This document shows positions 54,509-64,000 of a stretch of DNA of 64,000 bases, piece by piece; positions within the stretch are counted from its first letter, which is position 1, and each line of letters starts with the position of its first letter. This DNA comes from Pseudomonas chlororaphis (GTDB lineage: Bacteria; Pseudomonadota; Gammaproteobacteria; Pseudomonadales; Pseudomonadaceae). The DNA is taken from positions 535,798 through 599,797 of the forward strand of contig NZ_JSFK01000003.1 of the NCBI RefSeq assembly GCF_000783395.1. The letters run 5' to 3'. Position numbers and translations under genes: made by a program. Under the pieces are notes generated by a model. It was not told where the DNA came from. It searched no databases and was given only the letters and a program-made list of their open reading frames with translations.

Positions 54509-54645
54509 AGCACTCGCAATCGACGCCCGGAACTGCCTCACGCTTCTGGCGTCGTCCACGACTGCGAACAGGTCGCATCCAGCACGAACGCCGAGGCGCT
54601 ATCACGCACACTCGATCCGGGGACATTTCGGATGGGGGAGGCGGC

Positions 54646-56028
54646 ATGGACACTCACGGCTACAGCGCGGCAGAACGCTTGGAGCGACTGCCGATCAGCG
54701 GTTATCACCGGATCATTTTCATCATCATCGCGCTGGCGTTTTTCTTCGACTCCATGGATCTGGCGATGATGACGTTCCTGCTTGGCTCGATCAAAGCGGA
54801 GTTCGGCCTGAGCAGTGCGCAAGCAGGACTGCTCGCCAGTTCGAGCTTTTTCGGCATGGTGCTGGGGGCATCGCTGTCCGGCATGCTTGCCGATCGCTTC
54901 GGGCGCAAACCGGTGTTTCAGTGGAGCATCGTCTTGTGGGGCGTGGCCAGTTATCTGTGCTCGACGGCACAAACGGTCGAGATGCTGACGCTGTTTCGCA
55001 TTCTGTTGGGGATTGGCATGGGCATGGAATTCCCTATCGCTCAATCGATGCTGTCGGAGCTGATACCGGCGCAACGCCGCGGGCGCTACATCGCATTGAT
55101 GGACGGCTTCTGGCCGCTGGGTTTCGTTGCCGCCGGGGTGCTGTCCTACTTTCTGCTGCCACTGATTGGCTGGCGCGACATCTTTCTGGTGTTGGCGGTG
55201 CCGGCGGTGTTTGTGCTGGCGATCCGTTTTTTCATTCCCGAGTCACCGCGCTGGCTGGAGCAGGCTGGAAGACATGAGGCGGCAGACAAGGTGTTGAACG
55301 GCATTGAGGCGCGGGTGCGTTCGTCGCTCGGCGGTGCGGCGTTGCCGGAACCGCTGCGCTTGCCGCGCACCGTGACGCCGCCCGGCGATTTCTTTGCCGC
55401 GCTCAAGCAGATCTGGTCGCCGCAGTATCGCCAGCGCACCACCATGATCTGGAGTCTGTGGTTCTTTGCGCTGCTCGGGTTTTATGGGCTGACGTCGTGG
55501 CTCAGCGCGTTGCTGCAACAGTCGGGTTTTGCCGTGACGCAGTCGGTGTATTACACGGTGCTGATATCCCTGGGCGGGATTCCCGGATTCCTCATGGCGG
55601 CGTGGCTGGTCGAGCGCTGGGGGCGCAAACCGGTGTGCATCGTCACGTTGCTCGGCGGCGGGGTGATGGCGTTTCTGTATGGGCAGAGCGCGGTGTTTGG
55701 CGGCAACGTGGCGCTGCTGATCGGCACCGGGCTGTTGATGCAGTTTTTCCTGTTCGGCATGTGGGCGGTGCTCTACACCTACACGCCGGAGTTGTATCCG
55801 ACGTCGGCGCGGGCAACCGGATCGGGCTTTGCCTCGGCCATTGGCCGCGTGGGTTCGTTGCTCGGGCCGTTGGTGACCGGGCTGGTGTTCCCGATAACCG
55901 GGCAGGGCGGGGTGTTTGCGCTGGGCGCGGCGTGCTTTGCGATAGCGGCGGGGGTGGTGTGGCTGTTCGGGATGGAGACGCGCGGGAAAACCCTGGAGGA
56001 GCTGACTGAAACCCAAATCCCAGGCTGA
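54646..56028 (+). CDS. MFS metabolite:H+ symporter
   Basis: 460 residues from the ATG at 54646 (GGGGGAGG upstream). Twelve predicted transmembrane helices with motifs FFFDSMDLAMMTF in TM1, LADRFGRKPVF in loop 2-3 and IPESPRWL after TM6, typical of the aromatic-acid or sugar-porter type symporters. Substrate not determinable. Follows the ArsR-type regulator. Confidence 0.88.
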   Translation: MDTHGYSAAERLERLPISGYHRIIFIIIALAFFFDSMDLAMMTFLLGSIKAEFGLSSAQAGLLASSSFFGMVLGASLSGMLADRFGRKPVFQWSIVLWGVASYLCSTAQTVEMLTLFRILLGIGMGMEFPIAQSMLSELIPAQRRGRYIALMDGFWPLGFVAAGVLSYFLLPLIGWRDIFLVLAVPAVFVLAIRFFIPESPRWLEQAGRHEAADKVLNGIEARVRSSLGGAALPEPLRLPRTVTPPGDFFAALKQIWSPQYRQRTTMIWSLWFFALLGFYGLTSWLSALLQQSGFAVTQSVYYTVLISLGGIPGFLMAAWLVERWGRKPVCIVTLLGGGVMAFLYGQSAVFGGNVALLIGTGLLMQFFLFGMWAVLYTYTPELYPTSARATGSGFASAIGRVGSLLGPLVTGLVFPITGQGGVFALGAACFAIAAGVVWLFGMETRGKTLEELTETQIPG

Positions 56029-56040
56029 ACAAAGAACCCA

Positions 56041-56131
56041 CTGTGGGAGCGAGCCTGCTCGCGAAAGCGGAGTGTCATTAAACGCAAATGTTAACTGACA
56101 CTCCCTCTTCGCGAGCAGGCTCGCTCCCACA
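56041..56131. repeat. REP inverted pair, family 1
   Basis: CTGTGGGAGCGAGCCTGCTC and its complement around a ~45-bp spacer, between the convergent MFS and deaminase genes. Confidence 0.92.
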
Positions 56132-56149
56132 TGGGTACTTCGGTGTTGC

Positions 56150-57112
<963 letters not shown>

Positions 57113-57183
57113 TCATCAGGTGCAATGACGGCATTCTACAGATGCGCGCCGAAACAATTGGCAAAACCTGACCAAGCGATCCA

Positions 57184-58149
57184 TCACACGGCTTCCTGCT
57201 CACGGCGATAGGCGTAGGTATCGGCGAAGCGCGACAGCAGGAATTCGGCGCAGGTGGTGGTCGGATATTTCGCCGGATGCTGTGCGTCCTGACAACCGGG
57301 CAGGCATTCGATGCGCGTGTCCGGGTGTGGCTCGGCAAAGAACGGCATCGAATAGCGATCTACCCCGAGCGGGCTGATCACCCGGTGCGGGGTCGAGCGA
57401 TAACGGTCGTTGCTCCAGCGCGCCATCATGTCGCCGAGGTTGACCACGAAGGTGCCGTCAATCGGCGGTGCGTCGATCCATTCGCCTTTGACATTCTTCA
57501 CTTGCAAGCCACCGGCGCTGTCCTGATAGAGCAGGGTGATGCAGCCGTAATCGGTGTGCGCGCCGGCGCCTTGCTGCTCGGCGGAACTGGCGGTGTGGCG
57601 CGGTGGATAATGGATCATGCGCAGCACGCTGACCGGATCAGCGAAGCGGCTGTCGAAGAAGTCACGTTCGATGTCGAGGGCGAGGGTCATCGCGCGCAGC
57701 AGGGTTTGCGCGAGGGCTTGCATGTCGAGGTAGTGCTGTTCCATCAACTCAGCCCATCCGGTTTGCGCTGGATGCCGGTTCGGCCCGCGCAGGGGTTTTT
57801 CTGCGAGCACGTCAGGATGCTCGGCCGGCAGGTGCAGGCCCATGTCGAAGGTTTCTTTGAGGTCGCTGGGTTTGCTTGGGTCGAGTTGCTCGGTAGCGAT
57901 GGCGCCGTAGCCGCGATGATGGCGGGTCTGGGTGATGTCGATCTTGAGTTTTTCCGCTGCGGGCAGAGCAAAAAAACGTTGAGTCTGATCAAGCACCGCG
58001 TCGATGCGCTGCGCTGAAATCGGGTGACCCTTGATATAGAAAAAGCCCCATTCGCGGCAGGCGTGGTCGATTTGTTCGGCCACGGCAGGCCAAGCGTTTT
58101 GATCGTCGCTGTACAGCGGGCTGATATCGATGATCGGAAGACTGTTCAT
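57184..58149 (-). CDS. Isopenicillin-N-synthase-like Fe(II) dioxygenase
   Basis: 321 residues. N-terminal DIOX_N-type region (LPIIDISPLYS, WGFFYIKGHPIS) and a C-terminal jelly-roll with the iron ligands in AHTDYG and HRVISP and the 2-oxoglutarate/substrate RYS motif. Substrate unknown. It lies 80 bp upstream of the deaminase gene in the same orientation, and a homologue (PA0147) neighbours PA0148, hinting at oxidation of a purine or related compound. Confidence 0.88.
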   Translation of the reverse strand: MNSLPIIDISPLYSDDQNAWPAVAEQIDHACREWGFFYIKGHPISAQRIDAVLDQTQRFFALPAAEKLKIDITQTRHHRGYGAIATEQLDPSKPSDLKETFDMGLHLPAEHPDVLAEKPLRGPNRHPAQTGWAELMEQHYLDMQALAQTLLRAMTLALDIERDFFDSRFADPVSVLRMIHYPPRHTASSAEQQGAGAHTDYGCITLLYQDSAGGLQVKNVKGEWIDAPPIDGTFVVNLGDMMARWSNDRYRSTPHRVISPLGVDRYSMPFFAEPHPDTRIECLPGCQDAQHPAKYPTTTCAEFLLSRFADTYAYRREQEAV

Positions 58150-58193
58150 GCACGGGTCCTGAAGAAACGCAGACTGGAGAACACTGAAGAACT

Positions 58194-58285
58194 CTGTGGG
58201 AGCTGGCTTGCCAGCGATGAGGCCATCACATTCAACATCAATGCTGCCTGTCAGACCGCTATCGCTGGCAAGCCAGCTCCCACAG
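58194..58285. repeat. REP inverted pair, TGGCTTGCCAGCG variant
   Basis: CTGTGGGAGCTGGCTTGCCA and its complement around a ~45-bp spacer, between the oxygenase start and the binding-protein stop. Same variant as 41434. Confidence 0.9.
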
Positions 58286-58307
58286 GGTCGGTGTGTTTTG
58301 CGGAGGA

Positions 58308-59381
58308 TTACTTCGGCATCTCAGCCTTCATGCCTTCAACGTAGTAGTTCATCGACGCCAGTTCCGCATTCGTCGCGCTTACGCCTGCGGGGATTTTCTC
58401 GACGCCGGCCTGATCCTTGATCGGCCCGGTAAACGGCTGCAACGCGCCGCTCTTGATGTCGGCGATGATCTGCTCGGCCTCGGCTTTCACCGGCGCCGGC
58501 ACCAGGTCGCTGATCGGCAGTTCAACTGTGCCTTCCTTCAGCCCGCCCCAGTAATCCTGAGGTTTCCAGCTGTGATCGATCACGCTCTGCGTCGCCTGAA
58601 TATAGTGCGGCGCCCAGTCGTTGACGATCGAGGTCAGCACGGCTTTCGGCCCGAAGTGCGCCATGTCCGAGGCGTAACCCACCGCGTACACGCCACGACG
58701 TTCGGCGGCCTGAATCGGCGCCGGGCTGTCGGTGTGCTGGAACACCACGTCGACGCCCTGATCGATCAACGCGTTGGCCGCATCGGCTTCCTTGCCCGGA
58801 TCGAACCAGGAGTTGACCCACACCACTTTGATCTCGGTGCCGGGGTTGTACTTGTTCAAGGCCAGTTGAATCGCGTTGATGTCGCGGATCACCTCGGGGA
58901 TCGGAAACGAAGCGACGTAGCCGATTTTTTTGCTCTTGGTCATCTTCGCCGCGAGGAAGCCGCCGACGTAGCGACCTTCATAGGTGCGCGCCAGATAGGT
59001 GCCGAGGTTCTTGTCCTGTTTGTAGCCGGTGGCGTGTTCGAAGGTCACTTTGGGAAATTGCTTGGCGACTTTCACCGTCGGGTTCATGTAGCCGAAAGAG
59101 GTGGTGAAGATCAGGTCGTACTTGTCCTTGGCCATGTTGCGGATCACCCGCTCGGCGTCGGCACCTTCGGCGACGTTCTCGACGTAGTTGGTGGTGATCT
59201 GATTGCCGAATTTCTCCGCGAGTGCCTTGCGCCCCTGTTCATGCTGATACGTCCAGCCGTGGTCACCGATCGGGCCGATATAGACGAAACCGACCTTCAG
59301 CGGATCGGCAGCGCTGGCGCTCAGGCTGATCCCCAGACCGAGGGCGGCGCACAGCAGTTTGTGCAGCGGACGTATTTGCAT
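58308..59381 (-). CDS. BMP-family (PnrA-like) substrate-binding lipoprotein/periplasmic protein
   Basis: 357 residues from the ATG at 59381. Signal peptide ending SASA/ADPL, then the BMP/PnrA fold (VGFVYIGPIGDHGWTYQHEQG, VYAVGYASDMA). No cysteine at the cleavage site, so it is probably a soluble periplasmic protein. The family binds nucleosides for ABC importers. The expected ATPase and permease genes are not adjacent. The purine context supports a purine or nucleoside ligand, but this is inference. Confidence 0.87.
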   Translation of the reverse strand: MQIRPLHKLLCAALGLGISLSASAADPLKVGFVYIGPIGDHGWTYQHEQGRKALAEKFGNQITTNYVENVAEGADAERVIRNMAKDKYDLIFTTSFGYMNPTVKVAKQFPKVTFEHATGYKQDKNLGTYLARTYEGRYVGGFLAAKMTKSKKIGYVASFPIPEVIRDINAIQLALNKYNPGTEIKVVWVNSWFDPGKEADAANALIDQGVDVVFQHTDSPAPIQAAERRGVYAVGYASDMAHFGPKAVLTSIVNDWAPHYIQATQSVIDHSWKPQDYWGGLKEGTVELPISDLVPAPVKAEAEQIIADIKSGALQPFTGPIKDQAGVEKIPAGVSATNAELASMNYYVEGMKAEMPK

Positions 59382-59454
59382 GAATTGGAGCTCCATTTTG
59401 TTGTGTGTGGTCAGGGCCAATGCAAATTGCTGACCAACAGGACAACAAACAAAA

Positions 59455-59527
59455 AAGATCGCAGACTTCGGCAGCTCCTGCATGGGAATGCGCAACCTGT
59501 AGGAGCTGCCGAAGGCTGCGATCTTTT
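59455..59527. repeat. Inverted repeat, family 2
   Basis: AGATCGCAGACTTCGGCAGC followed about 25 bp later by its complement GTAGGAGCTGCCGAAGGCTG; one arm has an A for C mismatch. Between the divergent binding-protein and antiporter genes. Confidence 0.88.
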
Positions 59528-59656
59528 CAGCGCCAGAACCAACGCAGTGCAAGTCCGCGAGTTCACGCCATCGCTTGGTGCGCTAAGGTGTAACGAAACG
59601 TTAGCGCCGCCCCGCAGTCAGTAGCTCATTCGCACTCTTCGGTAAAAGGCCCGTCC

Positions 59657-60748
59657 ATGCTCACCCTCCTCAAGCAAGAAAGTTTTCTGCTCCTGGCCGT
59701 CATCGCCGCGTGCGTCGCCTATCCGTTGGAACACTGGATGCTGCACAGCGGCCAGATCGTCGCGCTGACTGCCGGCCTGGCGCTGATCGCTTTCATCGTC
59801 GCCGCCTCGATGCGCGTCGCCCATCACGCCGAATTGCTCGCCGAAAAGGTCGGCGACCCTTACGGCACGATGATCCTCACGCTCGCGGCTGTGCTGGTCG
59901 AAGTGGTGATTCTGGCAATCATGATGAGCAACGAAGCCTCGCCCACACTGGTGCGCGACACGATCTATTCCGCCGTGATGCTCGACATCAACGGCATCCT
60001 CGGCCTCGCCGCGCTGATGGGCGGGATCAAGCACGGCGAACAGTCCTACAACGACGATTCCGCGCGCAGCTACAGCGTGATGATCCTCACCGCCATGGGC
60101 GTGTCGATGGTGGTGCCGGAGTTTATTCCCGAGGCCAACTGGAAGATTTATTCGGCTTTCACCATCGGTGCGATGGTGGTGCTTTACGCGCTGTTTCTGC
60201 GCATGCAAGTCGGCCCGCACAGTTACTTTTTCAGCTACAGCTATCCGGACAAACGCCGCAAGAAAGAACCGCAGGACGCGCAGGTGAAAGCACCGAGTAT
60301 TGGCCTGTCGATCGGCATTCTGGTGTTTGGCATTGTGGTGATCGGCGCGCTGGCCGAGGTGATGTCGAAGACCCTCGATCTGGGCCTGGAAGGCACGGGC
60401 GCACCGCCGGTGATCACGGCGATTCTGGTGGCGGCGATTTCTGCGGCGCCGGAAATTTTGACCGCGTTGCGTGCAGCGCTGGCCAACCGTATGCAGTCGG
60501 TGGTGAACATTGCGATGGGCGCGTCACTGTCGACGGTGATTCTGACGGTGCCGGTGATGGAAGCGATGGCCCTGTACACCGGCCAGCCGTTTCAGATGGC
60601 GATGACGCCGGTGCAGACGGTGATGATCTTCATCACGCTGATCGTTAGTGCCATCAACTTGAATGACGGCGAAACCAATGCCATCGAAGGCATGACGCAC
60701 TTCGTGCTGTTCGCGACCTTCATCATGCTGTCCCTGCTCGGTCTCTGA
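59657..60748 (+). CDS. chaA: Ca2+(Na+)/H+ antiporter ChaA-like
   Basis: 363 residues of the CaCA superfamily with two alpha-repeats: GDPYGTMILTLAAVLVEVVI in the N-terminal half and SAAPEILTALRAALANRMQS in the C-terminal half, about 11 transmembrane segments. It exports Ca2+ or Na+ in exchange for protons. Divergent from the binding-protein gene; no obvious link to purine metabolism. Confidence 0.9.
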   Translation: MLTLLKQESFLLLAVIAACVAYPLEHWMLHSGQIVALTAGLALIAFIVAASMRVAHHAELLAEKVGDPYGTMILTLAAVLVEVVILAIMMSNEASPTLVRDTIYSAVMLDINGILGLAALMGGIKHGEQSYNDDSARSYSVMILTAMGVSMVVPEFIPEANWKIYSAFTIGAMVVLYALFLRMQVGPHSYFFSYSYPDKRRKKEPQDAQVKAPSIGLSIGILVFGIVVIGALAEVMSKTLDLGLEGTGAPPVITAILVAAISAAPEILTALRAALANRMQSVVNIAMGASLSTVILTVPVMEAMALYTGQPFQMAMTPVQTVMIFITLIVSAINLNDGETNAIEGMTHFVLFATFIMLSLLGL

Positions 60749-60753
60749 TGATT

Positions 60754-60860
60754 GATCGTTCCCACGCTCCGCGTGGGAATGCCGCCATGGACGCTCTGCG
60801 TCCGCCGCTGGGACGCGGAGCGTCCCGAGATGCATTCCCACGCAGAGCGTGGGAACGATC
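60754..60860. repeat. 107-bp nested palindrome (GATCGTTCCCACG type)
   Basis: Outer arms GATCGTTCCCACGCTCCGCG and its near complement enclose a second dyad (GGACGCTCTGCGTCC and GGGACGCGGAGCGTCCC). It lies 5 bp after the chaA stop and 15 bp before the 8-oxoguanine deaminase stop, between converging genes, so may also act as a bidirectional terminator. Confidence 0.9.
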
Positions 60861-60875
60861 AGATGGGGAGGGGGA

Positions 60876-62234
60876 TCAGGTACCTGCGATCAGCTGGCGC
60901 GCCGCTTGGCTGTGATCGGCGATCAGGCCTTTCAAGTCGAGCCCTTCAACCTGGCCATCCACCACGCGCCACTTGCCACCAATCATCACCCGGTCCGCAC
61001 GATCAGCGCCACACAGCAGCAGCGCCGAAATCGGATCATGGCTGCCGGAGAAGCGCAGCTCATCAAGCTTGAACAGCGCCAGATCCGCCTGCTTGCCCAC
61101 GGCAATCTCACCAATATCGGTACGGCCCAACAAACTCGCCGAACCCTTGGTCGCCCAGCCCAGCACGCGTTCCGGGGTGATCTTCTCGGCGCCGTAACGC
61201 AGACGCTGGATGTACAACGCCTGACGCGCTTCGAGAATCATGTTCGAGGCATCGTTGGACGCCGAACCATCCACACCCAGACCAAACAGCGCACCCGCGT
61301 CAGTCAGATCGATACTCGGGCAGATGCCGGAAGCCAGACGCATGTTCGAGCTCGGGCAATGGCAGATACCGGTGCCCGCCTGACCGAGGCGAGCGATTTC
61401 ATCCGGGTTGAAGTGGATGCCGTGGGCCAGCCAGGTGCGCGGGCCGAGCCAGCCGACGCTGTCGAGATAATCGACAGTGCGCAGGCCGAAACGCTGCAGG
61501 CAGAAATCTTCTTCATCGAGGGTTTCCGCCAGGTGCGTGTGCAGGCGCACGTCGAGTTTGTTCGCCAGTTCAGCACTGGCCGACATGATTTCCGGGGTCA
61601 CCGAGAACGGCGAGCACGGCGCCAGTGCGATCTGGATCTGCGCACCATCGCCACGTTCGTGATACTCGTGAATCAGGCGCTGACTGTCGTCGAGAATCAC
61701 CTGACCTTCCTGCACGGTCTGCTGCGGTGGCAGGCCGCCGTCCTTCTCGCCGAGGCTCATCGAGCCGCGAGTGAGCATGGCGCGCATGCCCAGTTCGCGG
61801 ACAGTTTCTACTTGCACGTCGATGGCGTTTTCCAGTCCGTCCGGGAACAGGTAGTGGTGGTCGGCCGCAGTGGTGCAGCCCGACAGCAGCAATTCAGCCA
61901 ACGCCACTTTGGTGGCGAGTGCGAGTTTTTCCGGCGTCAGGCGTGCCCACACCGGGTACAGGGTTTTCAGCCACGGGAACAACGGCTGATTGACCACCGG
62001 CGCCCAGGCACGGGTGAGGGTTTGATAGAAGTGATGGTGGGTGTTGATCAGGCCCGGCAGGATCACATGCTCGCGGGCATCGAACACTTCATTGCACGGC
62101 GCCGACGGCTGCTGGCCAGCGGCGAGGACTTCGACGATGACACCGTCTTGCACGACAAGACCGCCACGGGCATCGAGCTCGTTGGAGGTGAAAATGGCGA
62201 GAGGATTTTTTAACCAGGTACGGGTCGCGGGCAT
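60876..62234 (-). CDS. 8-Oxoguanine deaminase
   Basis: 452 residues, amidohydrolase superfamily. Metal-binding NTHHHFYQTLTRAW (His66-68), a THLAETLDEEDF block with another ligand, and SDG-like GVDGSASNDASN with the catalytic Asp. This matches the PA0142-type 8-oxoguanine deaminases, which convert 8-oxoguanine to uric acid. Convergent with chaA; part of the purine set with the add-like gene. Confidence 0.9.
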   Translation of the reverse strand: MPATRTWLKNPLAIFTSNELDARGGLVVQDGVIVEVLAAGQQPSAPCNEVFDAREHVILPGLINTHHHFYQTLTRAWAPVVNQPLFPWLKTLYPVWARLTPEKLALATKVALAELLLSGCTTAADHHYLFPDGLENAIDVQVETVRELGMRAMLTRGSMSLGEKDGGLPPQQTVQEGQVILDDSQRLIHEYHERGDGAQIQIALAPCSPFSVTPEIMSASAELANKLDVRLHTHLAETLDEEDFCLQRFGLRTVDYLDSVGWLGPRTWLAHGIHFNPDEIARLGQAGTGICHCPSSNMRLASGICPSIDLTDAGALFGLGVDGSASNDASNMILEARQALYIQRLRYGAEKITPERVLGWATKGSASLLGRTDIGEIAVGKQADLALFKLDELRFSGSHDPISALLLCGADRADRVMIGGKWRVVDGQVEGLDLKGLIADHSQAARQLIAGT

Positions 62235-62396
62235 GTTGCCGGCTCCTCTGAAAATGGGGTTCAGGGTTGCCAGCTCAGTGATGCCCTGTCTGCTGATCCA
62301 GGGTCGCCGCGGGGGACGAGGTACGCAGTTTCAAACAAAACGCCGCATCGGGCAAGCCCAACCCGACCGGACAACATCACCAAAATACACAACCAC

Positions 62397-62474
62397 TGTA
62401 GGAGCTGCCGAAGGCTGCGATCTTTTGATTTTGTTTTTAAGATCAAAAGATCGCAGCCTTCGGCAGCTCCTACA
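62397..62474. repeat. Inverted repeat, family 2
   Basis: TGTAGGAGCTGCCGAAGGCT continuing to GATCTTTTGAT, a short A/T spacer, then the reverse complement. Near-perfect long hairpin, 13 bp after which the SDR gene ends. Confidence 0.92.
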
Positions 62475-62486
62475 GGGGATCATCAA

Positions 62487-63170
62487 TTACCAGGGAATCG
62501 TTTCGCCCTTGTAATTGATGAAGTGATGTCCGCCCTTGCCGGTGTACGCATTCACCTGATCGATCAACCCACGGGTGCTGGTTTCCACATCAAGGTCAGC
62601 CCCTTCACCGCCCATATCGGTCTTCACCCAACCCGGATGCAGCGACAACACGGTCAGCGTCTGCTCGCCCAATTGCGTGACAAAACTGTTGGTCATCGAA
62701 TTCAGCGCAGCCTTGCTCGCCTTGTACAGCGCCAGTTCCGGCGCGTCCGGCACGGTCACGCTGCCCAGCCCGGAACTCATGAACGCCAGCACACCGCTGC
62801 CGTCACGAATCTGTCCGGCAAAACGCTGAGCCAGATTGATCGGCGCCACCGCATTGGTGAAAAACAACTGACCGACTTCAGCCAGTGTCGCGCCGCCCGG
62901 GGTCTGGTCCGCCGGGCCTTTGACCCCGGCGTTGACGAACAGCAGGTCGAAGGTTTCGCCCTTGAGTTGCTGACTCAAAGCGATCACCGCTTGCTGATCG
63001 TCCATGTCGAGCTTCTCGATCCGCACCTTGCCCAGTGCTTCCAGCGCTTGAGCATTGGCAGGATTGCGCACGGTGGCGGTGACTTGCCAGCCGTCGGCCA
63101 GCAGGGTTTTCACCAGACCGAGGCCTAGGCCCCGGGAGGCGCCGATGATCAGTGCGTTTTTTGCAGACAT
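62487..63170 (-). CDS. SDR-family oxidoreductase
   Basis: 227 residues: NAD(P)-binding IIGASRGLGLG, FVNAG in the NNAG position, catalytic Ser (SSGLGSV) and YKASK. A single-domain classical-type dehydrogenase resembling CsgA/carbonyl-reductase-like members. ATG has AAGGAAG upstream. The MerR gene lies 25 bp upstream in the same orientation, so they likely form an operon. Confidence 0.9.
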   Translation of the reverse strand: MSAKNALIIGASRGLGLGLVKTLLADGWQVTATVRNPANAQALEALGKVRIEKLDMDDQQAVIALSQQLKGETFDLLFVNAGVKGPADQTPGGATLAEVGQLFFTNAVAPINLAQRFAGQIRDGSGVLAFMSSGLGSVTVPDAPELALYKASKAALNSMTNSFVTQLGEQTLTVLSLHPGWVKTDMGGEGADLDVETSTRGLIDQVNAYTGKGGHHFINYKGETIPW

Positions 63171-63195
63171 GAGGGGCTTCCTTGATGAATGAGGA

Positions 63196-63546
63196 TCATG
63201 GATTCAATGGACAGGCCTGACCGAGCCGAAGTTGCAGCTCTTGCCGCAGTACGTCGAGCTCGCCCATGCGGGTTTCGATCAGTTGCAGTTTGTCGCGCAG
63301 AAGTTGCGCCACGGCGTTGTCTGGATCGGGCGCGTTCCACAACGCCGCGACACTGTCGCCGATCTCGCCGAGGGTAAATCCCAGACGCTGCGCCGTTTTG
63401 ATATAGAGCACCAGTTGCACCATCTCCGGCGGATAGTCGCGATAACCGTTGGCACTGCGTTGCGCCGCGATCAACCCGCGCTGCTCGTAGAAGCGCAGGG
63501 TGTCACGGCTGACGGCGCTGGCCTGGGCTAATTCACCGATGCGCAT
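63196..63546 (-). CDS. MerR-family regulator
   Basis: 116 residues from the ATG at 63546. Winged helix MRIGELAQASAVSRDTLRFYEQRGL and a dimerisation helix. One cysteine (QACPLNP) at the C-terminus, so a classical two-cysteine metal site is absent. It lies between the SDR gene and a divergent membrane-protein gene whose promoter carries a MerR-type dyad. Confidence 0.9.
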   Translation of the reverse strand: MRIGELAQASAVSRDTLRFYEQRGLIAAQRSANGYRDYPPEMVQLVLYIKTAQRLGFTLGEIGDSVAALWNAPDPDNAVAQLLRDKLQLIETRMGELDVLRQELQLRLGQACPLNP

Positions 63547-63566
63547 GCTGGCTCTCAAAAGGGCTA

Positions 63567-63598
63567 TTGACCCTGGAGCATACTCCAGGCTTTACCGT
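63567..63598 (+). promoter_or_regulatory. MerR-type promoter for the divergent membrane protein
   Basis: -35 TTGACC (63567-63572), dyad CCTGGAG-CATA-CTCCAGG (63572-63589) in a spacer of about 18-19 bp, then a -10-like TTTACC. The extended spacer with a central dyad is the MerR-activator pattern; the flanking MerR gene is the likely regulator. Confidence 0.75.
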
Positions 63599-63626
63599 GC
63601 TTGCTCCTCAAATTTCTGGAGCATGG

Positions 63627-64000
63627 ATGATGTGGACTTCAACGCAATATCGCAACGTGGTGCGCGGCAGTGCCTGGTATGACTTGATCGTCACGGCGGC
63701 GTTTGCCACGCCGTGGAGTTTTGCCGTTTTGCATGGTTTTTTGACCGCGCTGAATTTACCCGGCGAACTGCCAGCGTTTCAGCCTGTGCATATGTTGATG
63801 GCGAATCTGTTGGGTTCGGTGGTGTGTGTCTGGGCGGTGCTGCGCATTCGTGATCCGCAGGCGCTTTATGGACGGTATGACGCGGTGGCGCGGTTTCTGT
63901 TTGCGGCTTGGCAGGGGTATGCCTTGTTGCACGGCGCCAGTTCGATTCTGATTGTTTTCCTGGTCTTCGAACTGGCGTGGGGCATTGCTCAGGTGTTGCC
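63627..64000 (+). CDS. Membrane protein of unknown function (partial, cut by window end)
   Basis: Open to the window end; at least 124 residues, beginning MMWTSTQYRNVVRG. Hydrophobic segments near residues 18-42, 56-74 and 103-124. ATG at 63627 or 63630, with GGAG upstream. No family recognised. Divergent from the MerR gene and downstream of a MerR-type promoter, so it is probably the regulator's target. Confidence 0.75.
   Translation, partial: MMWTSTQYRNVVRGSAWYDLIVTAAFATPWSFAVLHGFLTALNLPGELPAFQPVHMLMANLLGSVVCVWAVLRIRDPQALYGRYDAVARFLFAAWQGYALLHGASSILIVFLVFELAWGIAQVL

Overview
The window is chromosomal DNA from a fluorescent pseudomonad, most likely the Pseudomonas fluorescens group. The evidence is the high-G+C coding style, the gene orders accB-aroQ-MCP-GGDEF regulator and DUF2333-NUDIX-yciH-speA (both as I remember them from P. 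aeruginosa PA4839-PA4847), and REP-type repeats typical of this group. Coding density is high. I see no rRNA, tRNA, CRISPR array, integrase or transposase. All functional calls come from reading motifs and recalling families; no search was run.

Layout. (1) 0-14.3 kb: fatty-acid and shikimate genes (accB, aroQ), a chemoreceptor, a GcbA-like diguanylate cyclase, DUF2333, NUDIX, a YciH/SUI1 factor and speA. A small accessory block (short VgrG, DUF4123 adaptor, lipoprotein alpha/beta hydrolase) follows, then the MATE exporter dinF. (2) 14.3-17.5 kb: a ~200-bp interspersed repeat, a small membrane protein, a MazG-like gene, cmoM and two paralogous DUF4136 lipoproteins. (3) 17.5-32.7 kb: a complete Flp/Tad pilus locus. 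On the plus strand are tadG, fppA, pprB, rcpC-rcpA-tadZ-tadA-tadB-tadC-tadD and a DUF3613 gene. On the minus strand are tadE-pprA, a receiver-only regulator and flp. (4) 32.9-38.8 kb: a surface-protein cluster of a classical autotransporter, a TpsB-type transporter without a visible TpsA partner, and a repeat-rich collagen-like lipoprotein. With the Tad locus this makes about 21 kb devoted to surface attachment.

(5) 39-45.9 kb: acyl-chain enzymes (MaoC-like hydratase and FabG4-like reductase, with a divergent thiolase), then a RIO1-like kinase flanked by oppositely oriented copies of the ~200-bp repeat, then an MFS transporter. (6) 45.8-49.5 kb: a copper-homeostasis unit (cueR, copA, copZ) with two recognisable CueR-type promoters facing apart around a small secreted protein of unknown function. 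(7) 49.5-56 kb: a Bcr/CflA exporter, a zinc-less alcohol dehydrogenase and quinol-monooxygenase pair divergent from a LysR regulator, and an ArsR-type regulator followed by an MFS symporter. (8) 56-62.2 kb: purine catabolism (adenine/adenosine deaminase, Fe(II)/2-oxoglutarate-type oxygenase, BMP-family binding protein, 8-oxoguanine deaminase) with a Ca2+/H+ antiporter between. (9) 62.4-64 kb: an SDR enzyme, a MerR regulator and a divergent membrane protein cut by the window end.

The least explained parts are the vgrG-DUF4123-hydrolase block, the extra receiver protein inside the Tad locus, the collagen-like lipoprotein beside an orphan TpsB, and the ~200-bp nested-palindrome repeat family (four copies). 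I did not find a clearly new, self-contained system. Those loci are the best candidates for follow-up.
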